A DNA stretch of 22,692 nucleotides, taken from CBDTTW01 sp965363675. GTDB lineage: Bacteria > Bacteroidota > Rhodothermia > Rhodothermales > DASSAV01. Under the pieces are notes generated by a model, which had not been told where the DNA came from, made no database searches, and was given only the letters and a program-made list of their open reading frames with translations. Positions 1 to 6,428 of the stretch are shown piece after piece (position 1 is the first letter of the stretch; each line of letters begins with the position of its first letter). The position numbers were made by a program, and so were the translations under genes. The DNA is taken from NCBI GenBank assembly GCA_965363675.1, contig CBDTTW010000030.1, positions 1 to 22,692 of the forward strand, written 5' to 3'.

Positions 1-1154
1 CTCGCGGCGCGCTGGTTGAAGGCGTGCAGCAGATAGATGCCCGCCTCGACGGGTTGGAACGCCTCGGGGTCGGTCACCGCGAGCGCCACGCCCTGAAGCC
101 GCCGGCCCTCCAGCTTGGGCTCCGTGGCCCGCCCCGGCAGGCTGCGCGGCGCAAACGCCACGCCCTCGAAGCGCACCCCCGGCAGGTTGTTTCGGTTCAG
201 CGAGGCCGCCAGATGCTTGCCGACCGCCCACGGAGCGCCCACCTGCTCGAACGGCCGCTCCGTGCCGCGCCCTTCGCTGGCCGAGGTGGCCTCGAACAGG
301 CATGTGCCCGGATAGACCAGGGCCGCCTCGAAGCGGGCGAGGTTGGGGCTCGGCGCCGTCCACGGCAACCCCGTCTCCGGCCAGCGCATGGCGCGGCGCC
401 AGCCCTGCATCGGCGCCACGTCCAGGCGCAGCTTCTCCAGCCCCGGCAGCCAGCCTTCGCCCTGGATCATGCGCGCCAGCTCGCCCACCGTCAGGCCGTG
501 CGCAATCGGCGTAGGGTACATCCCGACGAACGACGCCTGGGCCGGTTCGAGCACGAACCCGGAGACGTAGACGCCCCCGAGCGGGTTGGGGCGGTCCAGG
601 ACGACGAAGGGAATGCCGGCCTCGGCGGCGGCCTGCATGGCAAGCCCGAGCGTCGAGATGTAGGTGTAAAAGCGCGCGCCCACGTCCTGAATGTCGAAGA
701 CGAGCACGTCGAGGCCGCGCAGCATCGCGGGGGTCGGCTTGCGCGTCTGGCCGTAGAGGCTGTAGATCGGCGCGCCCGTGCGCGTATCGCGGCCGTCGCG
801 GACGGCGGCCCCGGCGTCGGCGTCGCCCCGGAAGCCATGCTCGGGGGCGAAGAGCGCGCCCACTTCCACGCCCTCGGCCTCGGCCATGAGGTCGGCGAGG
901 TGGCGCCCGCCGACGAGGGCCGTCTGGTTTACGATGAGCCCCACGCGCTTGCCCTTGAAACGGGCGAACCGCTGCCCCGCGAGCGCCTGCGCGCCGGTTT
1001 GTACGGGGCCTTGCTCCCGGAGGCCCTCCGGCGCGGGCGGCGGCGCGGCGGGGGCCTGCGCGCCGCCGCGCCCCTCGCCCGCACACCCGGCGGCCAGCAG
1101 CAGCGCGAACAGCAGCGTCGTCAGAGGCGTCGGGCGGGGCTCGGGGCGGGGCAT
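1..1154 (-). CDS. namZ: NamZ-like exo-beta-N-acetylmuramidase lipoprotein (DUF1343 family), C-terminus off the window
   Basis: Family members cleave terminal N-acetylmuramic acid from peptidoglycan fragments and act in muropeptide recycling. Translating the minus strand from the ATG at 1154 gives 384 residues with no stop before the window edge, so the 3' end is missing. Residues 11-23 are a hydrophobic leader ending in AAGC with Cys24, a lipobox-like site that predicts a lipoprotein. Family motifs follow in order: VGLIVNQTA (71-79), PEHGFRG (104-110), FDIQDVGARFYTYI (153-166), DRPNPLGG (187-194), PSPN (268-271), YPGTCLFE (281-288) and SEGRGTERPFE (293-303). The gene starts 8 bp after the ndk stop, so the two are probably co-transcribed. 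Family assignment is firm; the enzymatic activity is inferred from the family. A Pro/Ala-rich linker (about 30-50) separates the lipid anchor from the domain. Confidence 0.9.
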   Translation of the reverse strand, partial: MPRPEPRPTPLTTLLFALLLAAGCAGEGRGGAQAPAAPPPAPEGLREQGPVQTGAQALAGQRFARFKGKRVGLIVNQTALVGGRHLADLMAEAEGVEVGALFAPEHGFRGDADAGAAVRDGRDTRTGAPIYSLYGQTRKPTPAMLRGLDVLVFDIQDVGARFYTYISTLGLAMQAAAEAGIPFVVLDRPNPLGGVYVSGFVLEPAQASFVGMYPTPIAHGLTVGELARMIQGEGWLPGLEKLRLDVAPMQGWRRAMRWPETGLPWTAPSPNLARFEAALVYPGTCLFEATSASEGRGTERPFEQVGAPWAVGKHLAASLNRNNLPGVRFEGVAFAPRSLPGRATEPKLEGRRLQGVALAVTDPEAFQPVEAGIYLLHAFNQRAA

Positions 1155-1162
1155 GGCGAGGC

Positions 1163-1585
1163 TCAGGAGTTGGCTACGATTTCGTGCTCGGGGAAGAAGT
1201 AGTTGCTCTCGATGCGGCCGTTCTCGACCGAGTCGGAGCCGTGGACGATGTTCTGCGACTTCGAGTCGGCAAACTCGCGGCGGATGGTGCCCGGCTCGGC
1301 CTCGGCCGGGTCGGTGGCGCCGATGAGCTTGCGGTAGTCCGCCACGGCGTTTTCCTTTTCGAGCACGACGGGCACGCACGGGCCGCTCGACATGAAGGTG
1401 GTCAGGTCGTCGAAGAACGGGCGGCCCTGGTGCACGGCGTAGAAGCCTTCCGCCTCTTTCTTCGTCAGTTGCACGAGCTTCATGGCGCGGATCCGGAAAC
1501 CGGCCTCCTGGAAGCGGCGCAAAACTTCGCCGATCAGGCGCTTCCGGACGCAGTCGGGCTTGAGAATGGCGAGGGTGCGTTCCAT
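1163..1585 (-). CDS. ndk: Nucleoside diphosphate kinase
   Basis: Transfers the gamma-phosphate of ATP to other nucleoside diphosphates through a phospho-histidine, keeping (d)NTP pools balanced in the cytoplasm. The product is 140 residues, the normal length for the family. It begins MERTLAILKP, the canonical first strand, and carries the active-site motif NIVHGSDS with catalytic His115. The frame stays open upstream to an ATG at 1645, but the extra 20 residues precede the conserved family start and cross a GC hairpin, so 1585 is chosen. The start has no Shine-Dalgarno; an AT-rich tract (AATAAAAT) lies just upstream. namZ follows after 8 bp. Upstream are two hairpins that separate it from lipA. 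Confidence 0.97.
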   Translation of the reverse strand: MERTLAILKPDCVRKRLIGEVLRRFQEAGFRIRAMKLVQLTKKEAEGFYAVHQGRPFFDDLTTFMSSGPCVPVVLEKENAVADYRKLIGATDPAEAEPGTIRREFADSKSQNIVHGSDSVENGRIESNYFFPEHEIVANS

Positions 1586-1625
1586 ATGCTGCAAAAGGAT
1601 TTTATTGGGTAAGGAAAATCGGTCG

Positions 1626-1641
1626 GCCGCCGCACGGCGGC
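1626..1641. other. GC-rich hairpin between lipA and ndk
   Basis: GCCGCC and GGCGGC form a perfect 6-bp stem around the tetraloop GCAC. It lies 40 bp upstream of the ndk start. Read on the minus strand it is followed a few bases later by ATTTTCC, so it could be a second weak terminator behind lipA or a structure in the ndk leader. No function is shown by the sequence alone. Confidence 0.4.
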
Positions 1642-1659
1642 GCATGGGGAGTATACGAC

Positions 1660-1706
1660 AAATCCCGCCGCGCGGCGCGGCCTGTGGAGGCGCGCCGCGC
1701 GGCGGG
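1660..1706 (-). terminator. Large hairpin, probable terminator of lipA
   Basis: The arms 1664-1679 and 1691-1706 are perfect inverted repeats of 16 bp, almost all G and C, around an 11-base loop that can add a further CCT/AGG pair. The hairpin starts 26 bp after the lipA stop and, on the minus strand, is followed by ATTTG. The stem is far stronger than usual and the T run is short, so the terminator call is likely but not certain. It could instead stabilise the 3' end of the lipA mRNA. Confidence 0.6.
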
Positions 1707-1732
1707 AGGGGCCATGCGCCCGGAGGCGCCGG

Positions 1733-2689
1733 TTATACGTTTACGTGCCGCTCGGCGTGGTAGCTCGACCGCACGAGCGGGCCGCTCTCGACGTGCTTGA
1801 TGCCGCGCGCCTCGCCCTGCTGCTTGTACCAGGCGAACACCTCTGGATGCACGAACTCCTCGACGGGCAAGTGCATGGGCGTCGGCTGGAGGTACTGCCC
1901 GATGGTGAGCACGTCGAGGTGGATGGCCGCCAGATCGTCCATGAGCGCCAGCACCTCCTCCTGCGTCTCGCCGAGGCCGACCATGATGCCGGTTTTGGTG
2001 CGCAGGCCCTGGCTTTTGCTGCGTTCGAGCAGTTCGAGCGAGCGCGCGTAGTTGGCCTGAGGGCGTACGCGCCGGTAAAGGCGCGGCACGGTCTCCATGT
2101 TGTGATTCAGGATCTCCGGGCGGGCGTCGAGCACCAGTTGCAGCGCGTCCCAGAGGCCCCGGAAGTCGGGGATGAGCACTTCGACGGTGCATCCGGGCTG
2201 CATCTCGCGGATCTGCCGGATGGTGTCCGCGAAAATCGGCGCCCCGCCGTCGCGGCGCTCGTCGCGGTTGACGCTCGTGACGACGGCGTGCTTGATGTCC
2301 ATCAGGCGCGTCGCCTCGGCCACGCGGCGGGGCTCGTCCCAGTCGAGTTCAGGGTCCGGGCGGCCCGTCTTGACGGCGCAGAAGCCGCACGAGCGCGTGC
2401 AGACGTTGCCGAGGATCATGAAGGTGGCCGTGCCGGCGCTCCAGCACTCGCCCATGTTGGGGCAGCGGGCGCTCTGGCAGACCGTGTGCAGGCGGTGGCC
2501 CTCGATGATGTCCGAGACGCCGCGAAACGTCTGCCCGTAGGGAAGCTTCACCCGCAGCCAGTCCGGCCGCTTGCCGCGCGCGTTGGACACCTGCGGCGCG
2601 GGCACGACCGGCAGCTCCAGCAGGCCGTCGCCGGCCAGAGGCTCTTTTTTCTGGGTCGAGAGGACGATATCTCCGGGCTGAAAAGGCAT
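1733..2689 (-). CDS. lipA: Lipoyl synthase (radical SAM)
   Basis: Inserts two sulfur atoms into the octanoyl chain on lipoyl-dependent proteins (E2 of pyruvate and 2-oxoglutarate dehydrogenases, GcvH). The 318-residue product has both iron-sulfur motifs of LipA: the auxiliary cluster CQSARCPNMGEC (Cys71, 76, 82) and the radical SAM cluster CTRSCGFC (Cys97, 101, 104). The C-terminal RSSY motif (307-310), which supplies the serine ligand of the auxiliary cluster, is also present. The family core starts at about RPDWLRVKLP (41-50), so this protein has roughly 40 extra N-terminal residues. There is no other ATG between, and the ATG at 2689 is the only plausible start. No lipB or lplA is adjacent. 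It is transcribed away from lat across a 232-bp gap and ends at a large hairpin. Confidence 0.96.
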   Translation of the reverse strand: MPFQPGDIVLSTQKKEPLAGDGLLELPVVPAPQVSNARGKRPDWLRVKLPYGQTFRGVSDIIEGHRLHTVCQSARCPNMGECWSAGTATFMILGNVCTRSCGFCAVKTGRPDPELDWDEPRRVAEATRLMDIKHAVVTSVNRDERRDGGAPIFADTIRQIREMQPGCTVEVLIPDFRGLWDALQLVLDARPEILNHNMETVPRLYRRVRPQANYARSLELLERSKSQGLRTKTGIMVGLGETQEEVLALMDDLAAIHLDVLTIGQYLQPTPMHLPVEEFVHPEVFAWYKQQGEARGIKHVESGPLVRSSYHAERHVNV

Positions 2690-2921
2690 GGCAGCGTAAG
2701 CTAAAGTATCCGGCGAAGCAACGGGCTTCAGGGCGTAGGGGCCGCCGGGCGCGGCGCGGGCTCGCGTACAGGTACGTTACAAAAAGGCTACTCCCGGCGG
2801 CCGTTTTGGATCCATTTTCAGCCGCGCCCGTACCGATATTCTACTACGGAAAGCGCATCCAGCGCTCGTTCCTTGCCTGCACGCCCACCCTGCACACGCC
2901 CGAACCGGCGAGGCTACCCCT
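2690..2921. promoter_or_regulatory. Divergent intergenic region lipA/lat
   Basis: This 232-bp gap must hold promoters for both divergent genes. On the minus strand TACTTTAG (2701-2708) is one base from the Bacteroidota -7 pattern TAnnTTTG and lies 12 bp before the lipA ATG, but I see no well-spaced -33 TTTG. On the plus strand TTTTG (2804-2808) precedes an AT-richer patch (2831-2844) without a good -7 match. A short palindrome, CGTAC-AG-GTACG, spans 2765-2776. GAGG (2910-2913) before lat could serve as a ribosome binding site. Promoter assignments are tentative. Confidence 0.35.
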
Positions 2922-4322
2922 ATGCACGCCACTCTCACCGCGCCCATTCAGCCCGACCAGGTGCGGGCCATTCTGAGCCGCCACCTCCTCGTGAAGGGCA
3001 TCATGCCCATGGTGCTGGACATGCAGGAAAGCCGGGGGCTCCAGCTCCGCGACAAGCTCACCGGCCGCCATTACTACGACTTCTTCGGATTCTACGCCTC
3101 GAATGCGCTCGGCATGAACCACCCGGCGCTCACCGAGGACGAGGACTTCAAGCGGCGGCTGCTGGAGGCGGCCCTGAACAAGGTCACCAACTCGGACGTG
3201 CTCACCGAGCACAAGGCCCGTTTCGTGCAGACCTTCGGCCGCGTCGCCATTCCGCCCTACCTGCCCTACGCCTTCTTCGTCTCGGGCGGGACGCTCGCCG
3301 TCGAGAACGCCCTGAAGGCCGCCTTCGACTGGAAGGTGCGGCTCAACTTCAAACGCGGCTACCGGCGCGAAATGGGCCGCCAGGTGCTGCACCTCGAACG
3401 CGCCTTTCACGGCCGCAGCGGCTACACGCTGTCGCTGACCAACACCTCCGACCCGCGTAAGACCGACTACTTCCCGAAGTTCGACTGGCCCCGCATCTCG
3501 TGCCCCCACCTGACGTTCCCCATCACGGACGCGGCCCTGGCGTCGGTCCGCGCGCGGGAGGACCTGGCGATCGAGCAGGCAAAGACCTTCTTCCACGAGC
3601 GCCGCGACGACATCGCCTGCGTCATCGTGGAGCCCATCCAGGGCGAAGGCGGCGACAACCACTTTCGGCCGCAGTTCCTGGCCCGCCTGCGCGACCTGGC
3701 CCACGAAAACAGCGCCCTCCTCATCTTCGACGAAGTGCAGACGGGCGTGGGCATCACGGGGGCGTTCTGGGCGCACCAGGCTCTCGGCGTCGAGCCGGAC
3801 CTCATCGCGTTCGGCAAGAAAACGCAGGTGTGCGGCATCCTGGCCGGGCGCAAGCTCGACGAGGTCGAGGATCACGTCTTCAAGGTGCCCAGCCGCATCA
3901 ACTCGACGTGGGGCGGCAACCTCGTGGACATGGTGCGCTTCGACCGGATTCTGGAGGTCATCGAGGCCGAGGGCCTCGTGGCGCACGCCGCCGAGGTCGG
4001 GCTGCACCTTCAGCACGGGTTGCAGCAGCTTTCGGCGCGCCGGCCCATCGTGCGCGCCCCCCGAGGGCGTGGGCTGATGTGCGCCTTCGACCTGCCGACG
4101 CACGAGATGCGCAACCAGGTGCTCGAAGGGTGCTTCGAGCGCGGCCTGATCATCCTCGGGTGCGGCCGCCGGAGCGTCCGGTTCCGCTCGCCGCTCACCA
4201 TCACGCCGGAGGACGTGGACCGTGGGCTGGCGATCATCGAAGACGCCGTGGTCGCCGTGGCCGCCAACCACCCGGACCCGCCGCCGCCCCTGCCCGAGGG
4301 CGAGCCCGACCTGGGGGAATAG
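2922..4322 (+). CDS. lat: L-lysine 6-aminotransferase (PLP-dependent)
   Basis: Moves the epsilon-amino group of L-lysine to 2-oxoglutarate, giving glutamate and 2-amino-6-oxohexanoate, which cyclises to piperideine-6-carboxylate. The 466-residue product is a class III aminotransferase. Features include YYDFFGFYASNALG (51-64), the SGGTLAVENALK cofactor-binding segment (121-132), ERAFHGRSGYT (159-169), VEPIQGEGGDNHF (236-248), the PLP ring-stacking aspartate in FDEVQTG (Asp270), and FGKK with the Schiff-base lysine at Lys300. The spacing and the GKKTQVCG sequence match lysine 6-aminotransferases rather than ornithine or GABA aminotransferases. The last 20 residues are a Pro-rich tail (HPDPPPPLPEGEP) that family members usually lack. 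No aldehyde dehydrogenase, antibiotic or ectoine gene is next to it, so the pathway it feeds cannot be read from this window. Confidence 0.9.
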   Translation: MHATLTAPIQPDQVRAILSRHLLVKGIMPMVLDMQESRGLQLRDKLTGRHYYDFFGFYASNALGMNHPALTEDEDFKRRLLEAALNKVTNSDVLTEHKARFVQTFGRVAIPPYLPYAFFVSGGTLAVENALKAAFDWKVRLNFKRGYRREMGRQVLHLERAFHGRSGYTLSLTNTSDPRKTDYFPKFDWPRISCPHLTFPITDAALASVRAREDLAIEQAKTFFHERRDDIACVIVEPIQGEGGDNHFRPQFLARLRDLAHENSALLIFDEVQTGVGITGAFWAHQALGVEPDLIAFGKKTQVCGILAGRKLDEVEDHVFKVPSRINSTWGGNLVDMVRFDRILEVIEAEGLVAHAAEVGLHLQHGLQQLSARRPIVRAPRGRGLMCAFDLPTHEMRNQVLEGCFERGLIILGCGRRSVRFRSPLTITPEDVDRGLAIIEDAVVAVAANHPDPPPPLPEGEPDLGE

Positions 4323-4402
4323 ATACGCGCCGTGGAAAATTGATGGTTGGGAAAGGGCCGCTTGCATCTATGGCCGGCGGTTGGTAGGCTGCGGCAGCCG
4401 GG

Positions 4403-4418
4403 GGGGCCTCACGGCCCC
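4403..4418. other. Hairpin downstream of lat
   Basis: GGGGCC-TCAC-GGCCCC is a perfect 6-bp stem with a tetraloop, 80 bp after the lat stop and 41 bp before the next start. No T run follows on the plus strand, so a terminator role is doubtful. The rest of the 137-bp gap (4323-4459) shows no recognisable element. Confidence 0.3.
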
Positions 4419-4459
4419 GCCGAACCGTTCTCTGTAGCCATTAACCCTCGCATCTTCTC

Positions 4460-5665
4460 ATGAACCGCCGACACTTCTTCCAGGCCGGGGCCGGGGCTGC
4501 GCTGCTGGGCGCGCTGCCGGCCGGGGCCGTCGCCCGCCCCGCCGCTCCGGCGCTGCCGCGCCCGTACACCCTGAGCGGCCACGCCTTTCTGCACCCGCTC
4601 GCCATCACGATGTGGGATTTCTCGTGGCTGGAGCGGCGCTGGCTCGGCGGGGGCTACGAGGACTGGGACCAGGCGCTCGACGAGCTAAAGCTGCGCGGCT
4701 ACGACGCCGTCCGCATCGACGCGTACCCGCACCTCGTCTCCGTCGATCCGAGCCGCACGTGGGAGATCATCCCCGAATGGACGACGCAGGACTGGGGCAG
4801 CCAGGCCATCAACCGCGTGCAGGTGCAGCCTGCGCTCAACGAATTCATCGAAAAGTGCGCCGTGCGCGACATCTGGGTGGGCCTCTCGACGTGGTTCCAG
4901 GAGGACAGCGAGAAGACGTACCAGCGCATCCGCCGGCCCGCCGATTTGGCCGAGGCGTGGCGTAAGACCCTCGCGAGCATCGAATCGGCGGGGCTGCTGG
5001 ACCGCATCCTGTACGTCGATTTGCTCAACGAGTGGCCCATCGAGCCCTGGACCCCGTTCTTCACCGCCGAGGAGCGCAACGACCGGGCGAACATCGCCCG
5101 CTGGGAGCGCGAAGCCCTCGACGCCATCAAAAGCCACTACCCGACCCTCGACTATACGTTCTCGGGCTGGCCGATCCCCGAGCCGGAGAAGCAGGACTTC
5201 AGCCGCTACGACGTGTTCGACCTGCACATGTGGATGGCGCAGAGCGAGTTCTACAAGATCATCGATTACAACTACGAGCGCTTCGACAACAAGGGCTACG
5301 AGAACATCGCCCGCAAGGCCGCCGCGCTCTACCGCGAGCGGCCCGACCACTGGAAAAGCGTGCTCAAAGGCTACATCGAGCAGGCGGCGCGGCAGTCGGA
5401 GGTCGCCGGCAAGCCGCTCATCACGACGGAGTGCTGGGCCATCGTGGACTATAAGGACTGGCCGCTGCTCGAATGGGACTGGGTAAAGGAGCTGTGCGCC
5501 TACGGCGTCGAGGAGGCCGCCGCGACGGGGCGCTGGGTCGCCATCGCCACGAGCAACTTCTGCGGCCCGCAGTTCACGGGCATGTGGCGGGACGTCGCCT
5601 GGCACCAGCGCCTGACGCACCTCATCCACACCGCCGGCGTAGACGAAGCCCTGCGCAGCGCCTAG
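4460..5665 (+). CDS. Tat-exported cellulase-like TIM-barrel protein
   Basis: Likely an exported glycoside hydrolase-like protein; substrate unknown. The 401-residue product opens with NRRHFF followed by a hydrophobic stretch (9-25), a twin-arginine leader. The mature part resembles the sugar-binding cellulase-like family and GH5-type barrels: a buried MWDFSWLERRW segment (51-61), VRIDAYPHL (84-92), VDLLNEWP (186-193) with Asn190-Glu191 in the place of the GH5 acid/base, DLHMW (254-258), and TTECWAI (322-328) with Glu324 where a nucleophile would lie. These assignments come from motif order, not alignment. It stands alone, with hairpins before and after, and has no obvious transporter or carbohydrate-binding neighbour. 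The GH-like fold is reasonably supported; activity on cellulose is not. Confidence 0.75.
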   Translation: MNRRHFFQAGAGAALLGALPAGAVARPAAPALPRPYTLSGHAFLHPLAITMWDFSWLERRWLGGGYEDWDQALDELKLRGYDAVRIDAYPHLVSVDPSRTWEIIPEWTTQDWGSQAINRVQVQPALNEFIEKCAVRDIWVGLSTWFQEDSEKTYQRIRRPADLAEAWRKTLASIESAGLLDRILYVDLLNEWPIEPWTPFFTAEERNDRANIARWEREALDAIKSHYPTLDYTFSGWPIPEPEKQDFSRYDVFDLHMWMAQSEFYKIIDYNYERFDNKGYENIARKAAALYRERPDHWKSVLKGYIEQAARQSEVAGKPLITTECWAIVDYKDWPLLEWDWVKELCAYGVEEAAATGRWVAIATSNFCGPQFTGMWRDVAWHQRLTHLIHTAGVDEALRSA

Positions 5666-5674
5666 GAAACCCTT

Positions 5675-5692
5675 CCGGCGACGCGACGCCGG
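5675..5692 (+). terminator. Hairpin after the cellulase-like gene
   Basis: CCGGCG-ACGCGA-CGCCGG forms a perfect 6-bp stem with a 6-base loop, 9 bp after the stop codon, followed by TAGTTTC. The placement suits an intrinsic terminator but the T run is poor. A T6 run further on (5750-5755) follows a GGC-repeat stretch and is not preceded by a convincing stem. Confidence 0.45.
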
Positions 5693-5803
5693 TAGTTTCG
5701 GCGCACGCGCGCGGCTGTTCTTTAGCCGAAGGCGGCGGCGGCGCGGCGGTTTTTTCGCCAACTTAACGGCAGACAAACCGCTTGAACCAACTCCGCGATA
5801 CCC

Positions 5804-6184
5804 ATGGGAAACGCGCAACGGGGGCCGCAGCACGATGCGGCCCCTCTGCATGAGATGCTTCTTTCCGGCGAGTGGCTGTGCGCCGACGAAACGGACGGCG
5901 CCCGCCCGGCCCTAGCCCTGAGCGTGAGCGCCGCCGGCGGGCGGCTCCGGGGCAACGGGCGCGTCAGCATGCCCGGCGAGCGCCGCCGCTCGCGCTACAG
6001 CTATCAGGTCGAGATCGAGGGTCGCATGGGCTCCGGGGGCGTGCAGTTGCTGCTGGCCTCGCGCTTCAGCAAGGCGCAGCTTTCGGCGCGCCTCTGCACC
6101 GCCGCCGACGGCGCCCTGCGCCTGGAAGGGCAGCTTGCCGGCTTCGGCCATGCCGCGCAGCCGCTCACGCTTCGGCGCGCATAA
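5804..6184 (+). CDS. Hypothetical protein, 126 residues
   Basis: I do not recognise this protein. It has no leader, membrane segment or cysteine cluster (two isolated cysteines, one early and one late). The second half alternates polar and hydrophobic residues with many glycines (RYSYQVEIEGRM, GGVQLLLASRF, LRLEGQLAGFG), which suggests a small beta-sheet or barrel domain. A motif SGEWLCADE (21-29) near the N-terminus might be the start of that fold. The ATG at 5804 lies in CCATGG with no Shine-Dalgarno. Codon use is as GC-rich as its neighbours, and a strong terminator follows after about 40 bp, both of which support a real single gene. Confidence 0.6.
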   Translation: MGNAQRGPQHDAAPLHEMLLSGEWLCADETDGARPALALSVSAAGGRLRGNGRVSMPGERRRSRYSYQVEIEGRMGSGGVQLLLASRFSKAQLSARLCTAADGALRLEGQLAGFGHAAQPLTLRRA

Positions 6185-6224
6185 GAAAAGCGCGCCGCCC
6201 GCGCGGTCCCAAACCGGCTAAGAG

Positions 6225-6270
6225 AAGGCCCCGGTCTCCGGCGCGTTTGCGCGGGGGCCGGGGCCTTTTT
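6225..6270 (+). terminator. Strong intrinsic terminator
   Basis: AAGGCCCCGG and CCGGGGCCTT are perfect 10-bp arms, with an inner CGCG-TTTG-CGCG stem-loop, followed directly by T5 (the T tract overlaps the end of the arm). It closes the 126-residue hypothetical gene and isolates rmuC from it. This is the clearest plus-strand terminator in the window. Confidence 0.85.
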
Positions 6271-6428
6271 GCGGAGTGCAGCTTTGCGGCACGGCGCTTG
6301 CCGGACAATGCGGACGCAGGGCCGGGGGCGGTTTTCGCTGGGGCGTCCTCATTTCCGAAGGCATTGCCTATCTTGAAAGAAACCGGCGCCCGAGGGCGCA
6401 CGCTCCGATTCAACAAGGGTGCAGGGTT

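Noticed and set aside
24..1202. A 392-codon plus-strand open frame
   Set aside because: It is antisense to the NamZ-like gene, is rich in Arg/Ala/His with no domain, and exists because very high GC leaves few stop codons in other frames.
5731..5755. GGC-repeat stretch followed by T6, possible terminator
   Set aside because: There is no complementary CCG-rich arm upstream at a suitable distance to form the stem; only a short GGCG/CGCC pairing around the T run itself.
6276..6428. Longer RmuC start at 6276
   Set aside because: The added 51 residues are not like any RmuC N-terminus and begin immediately after a strong terminator; the ATG at 6429 gives the expected membrane anchor.
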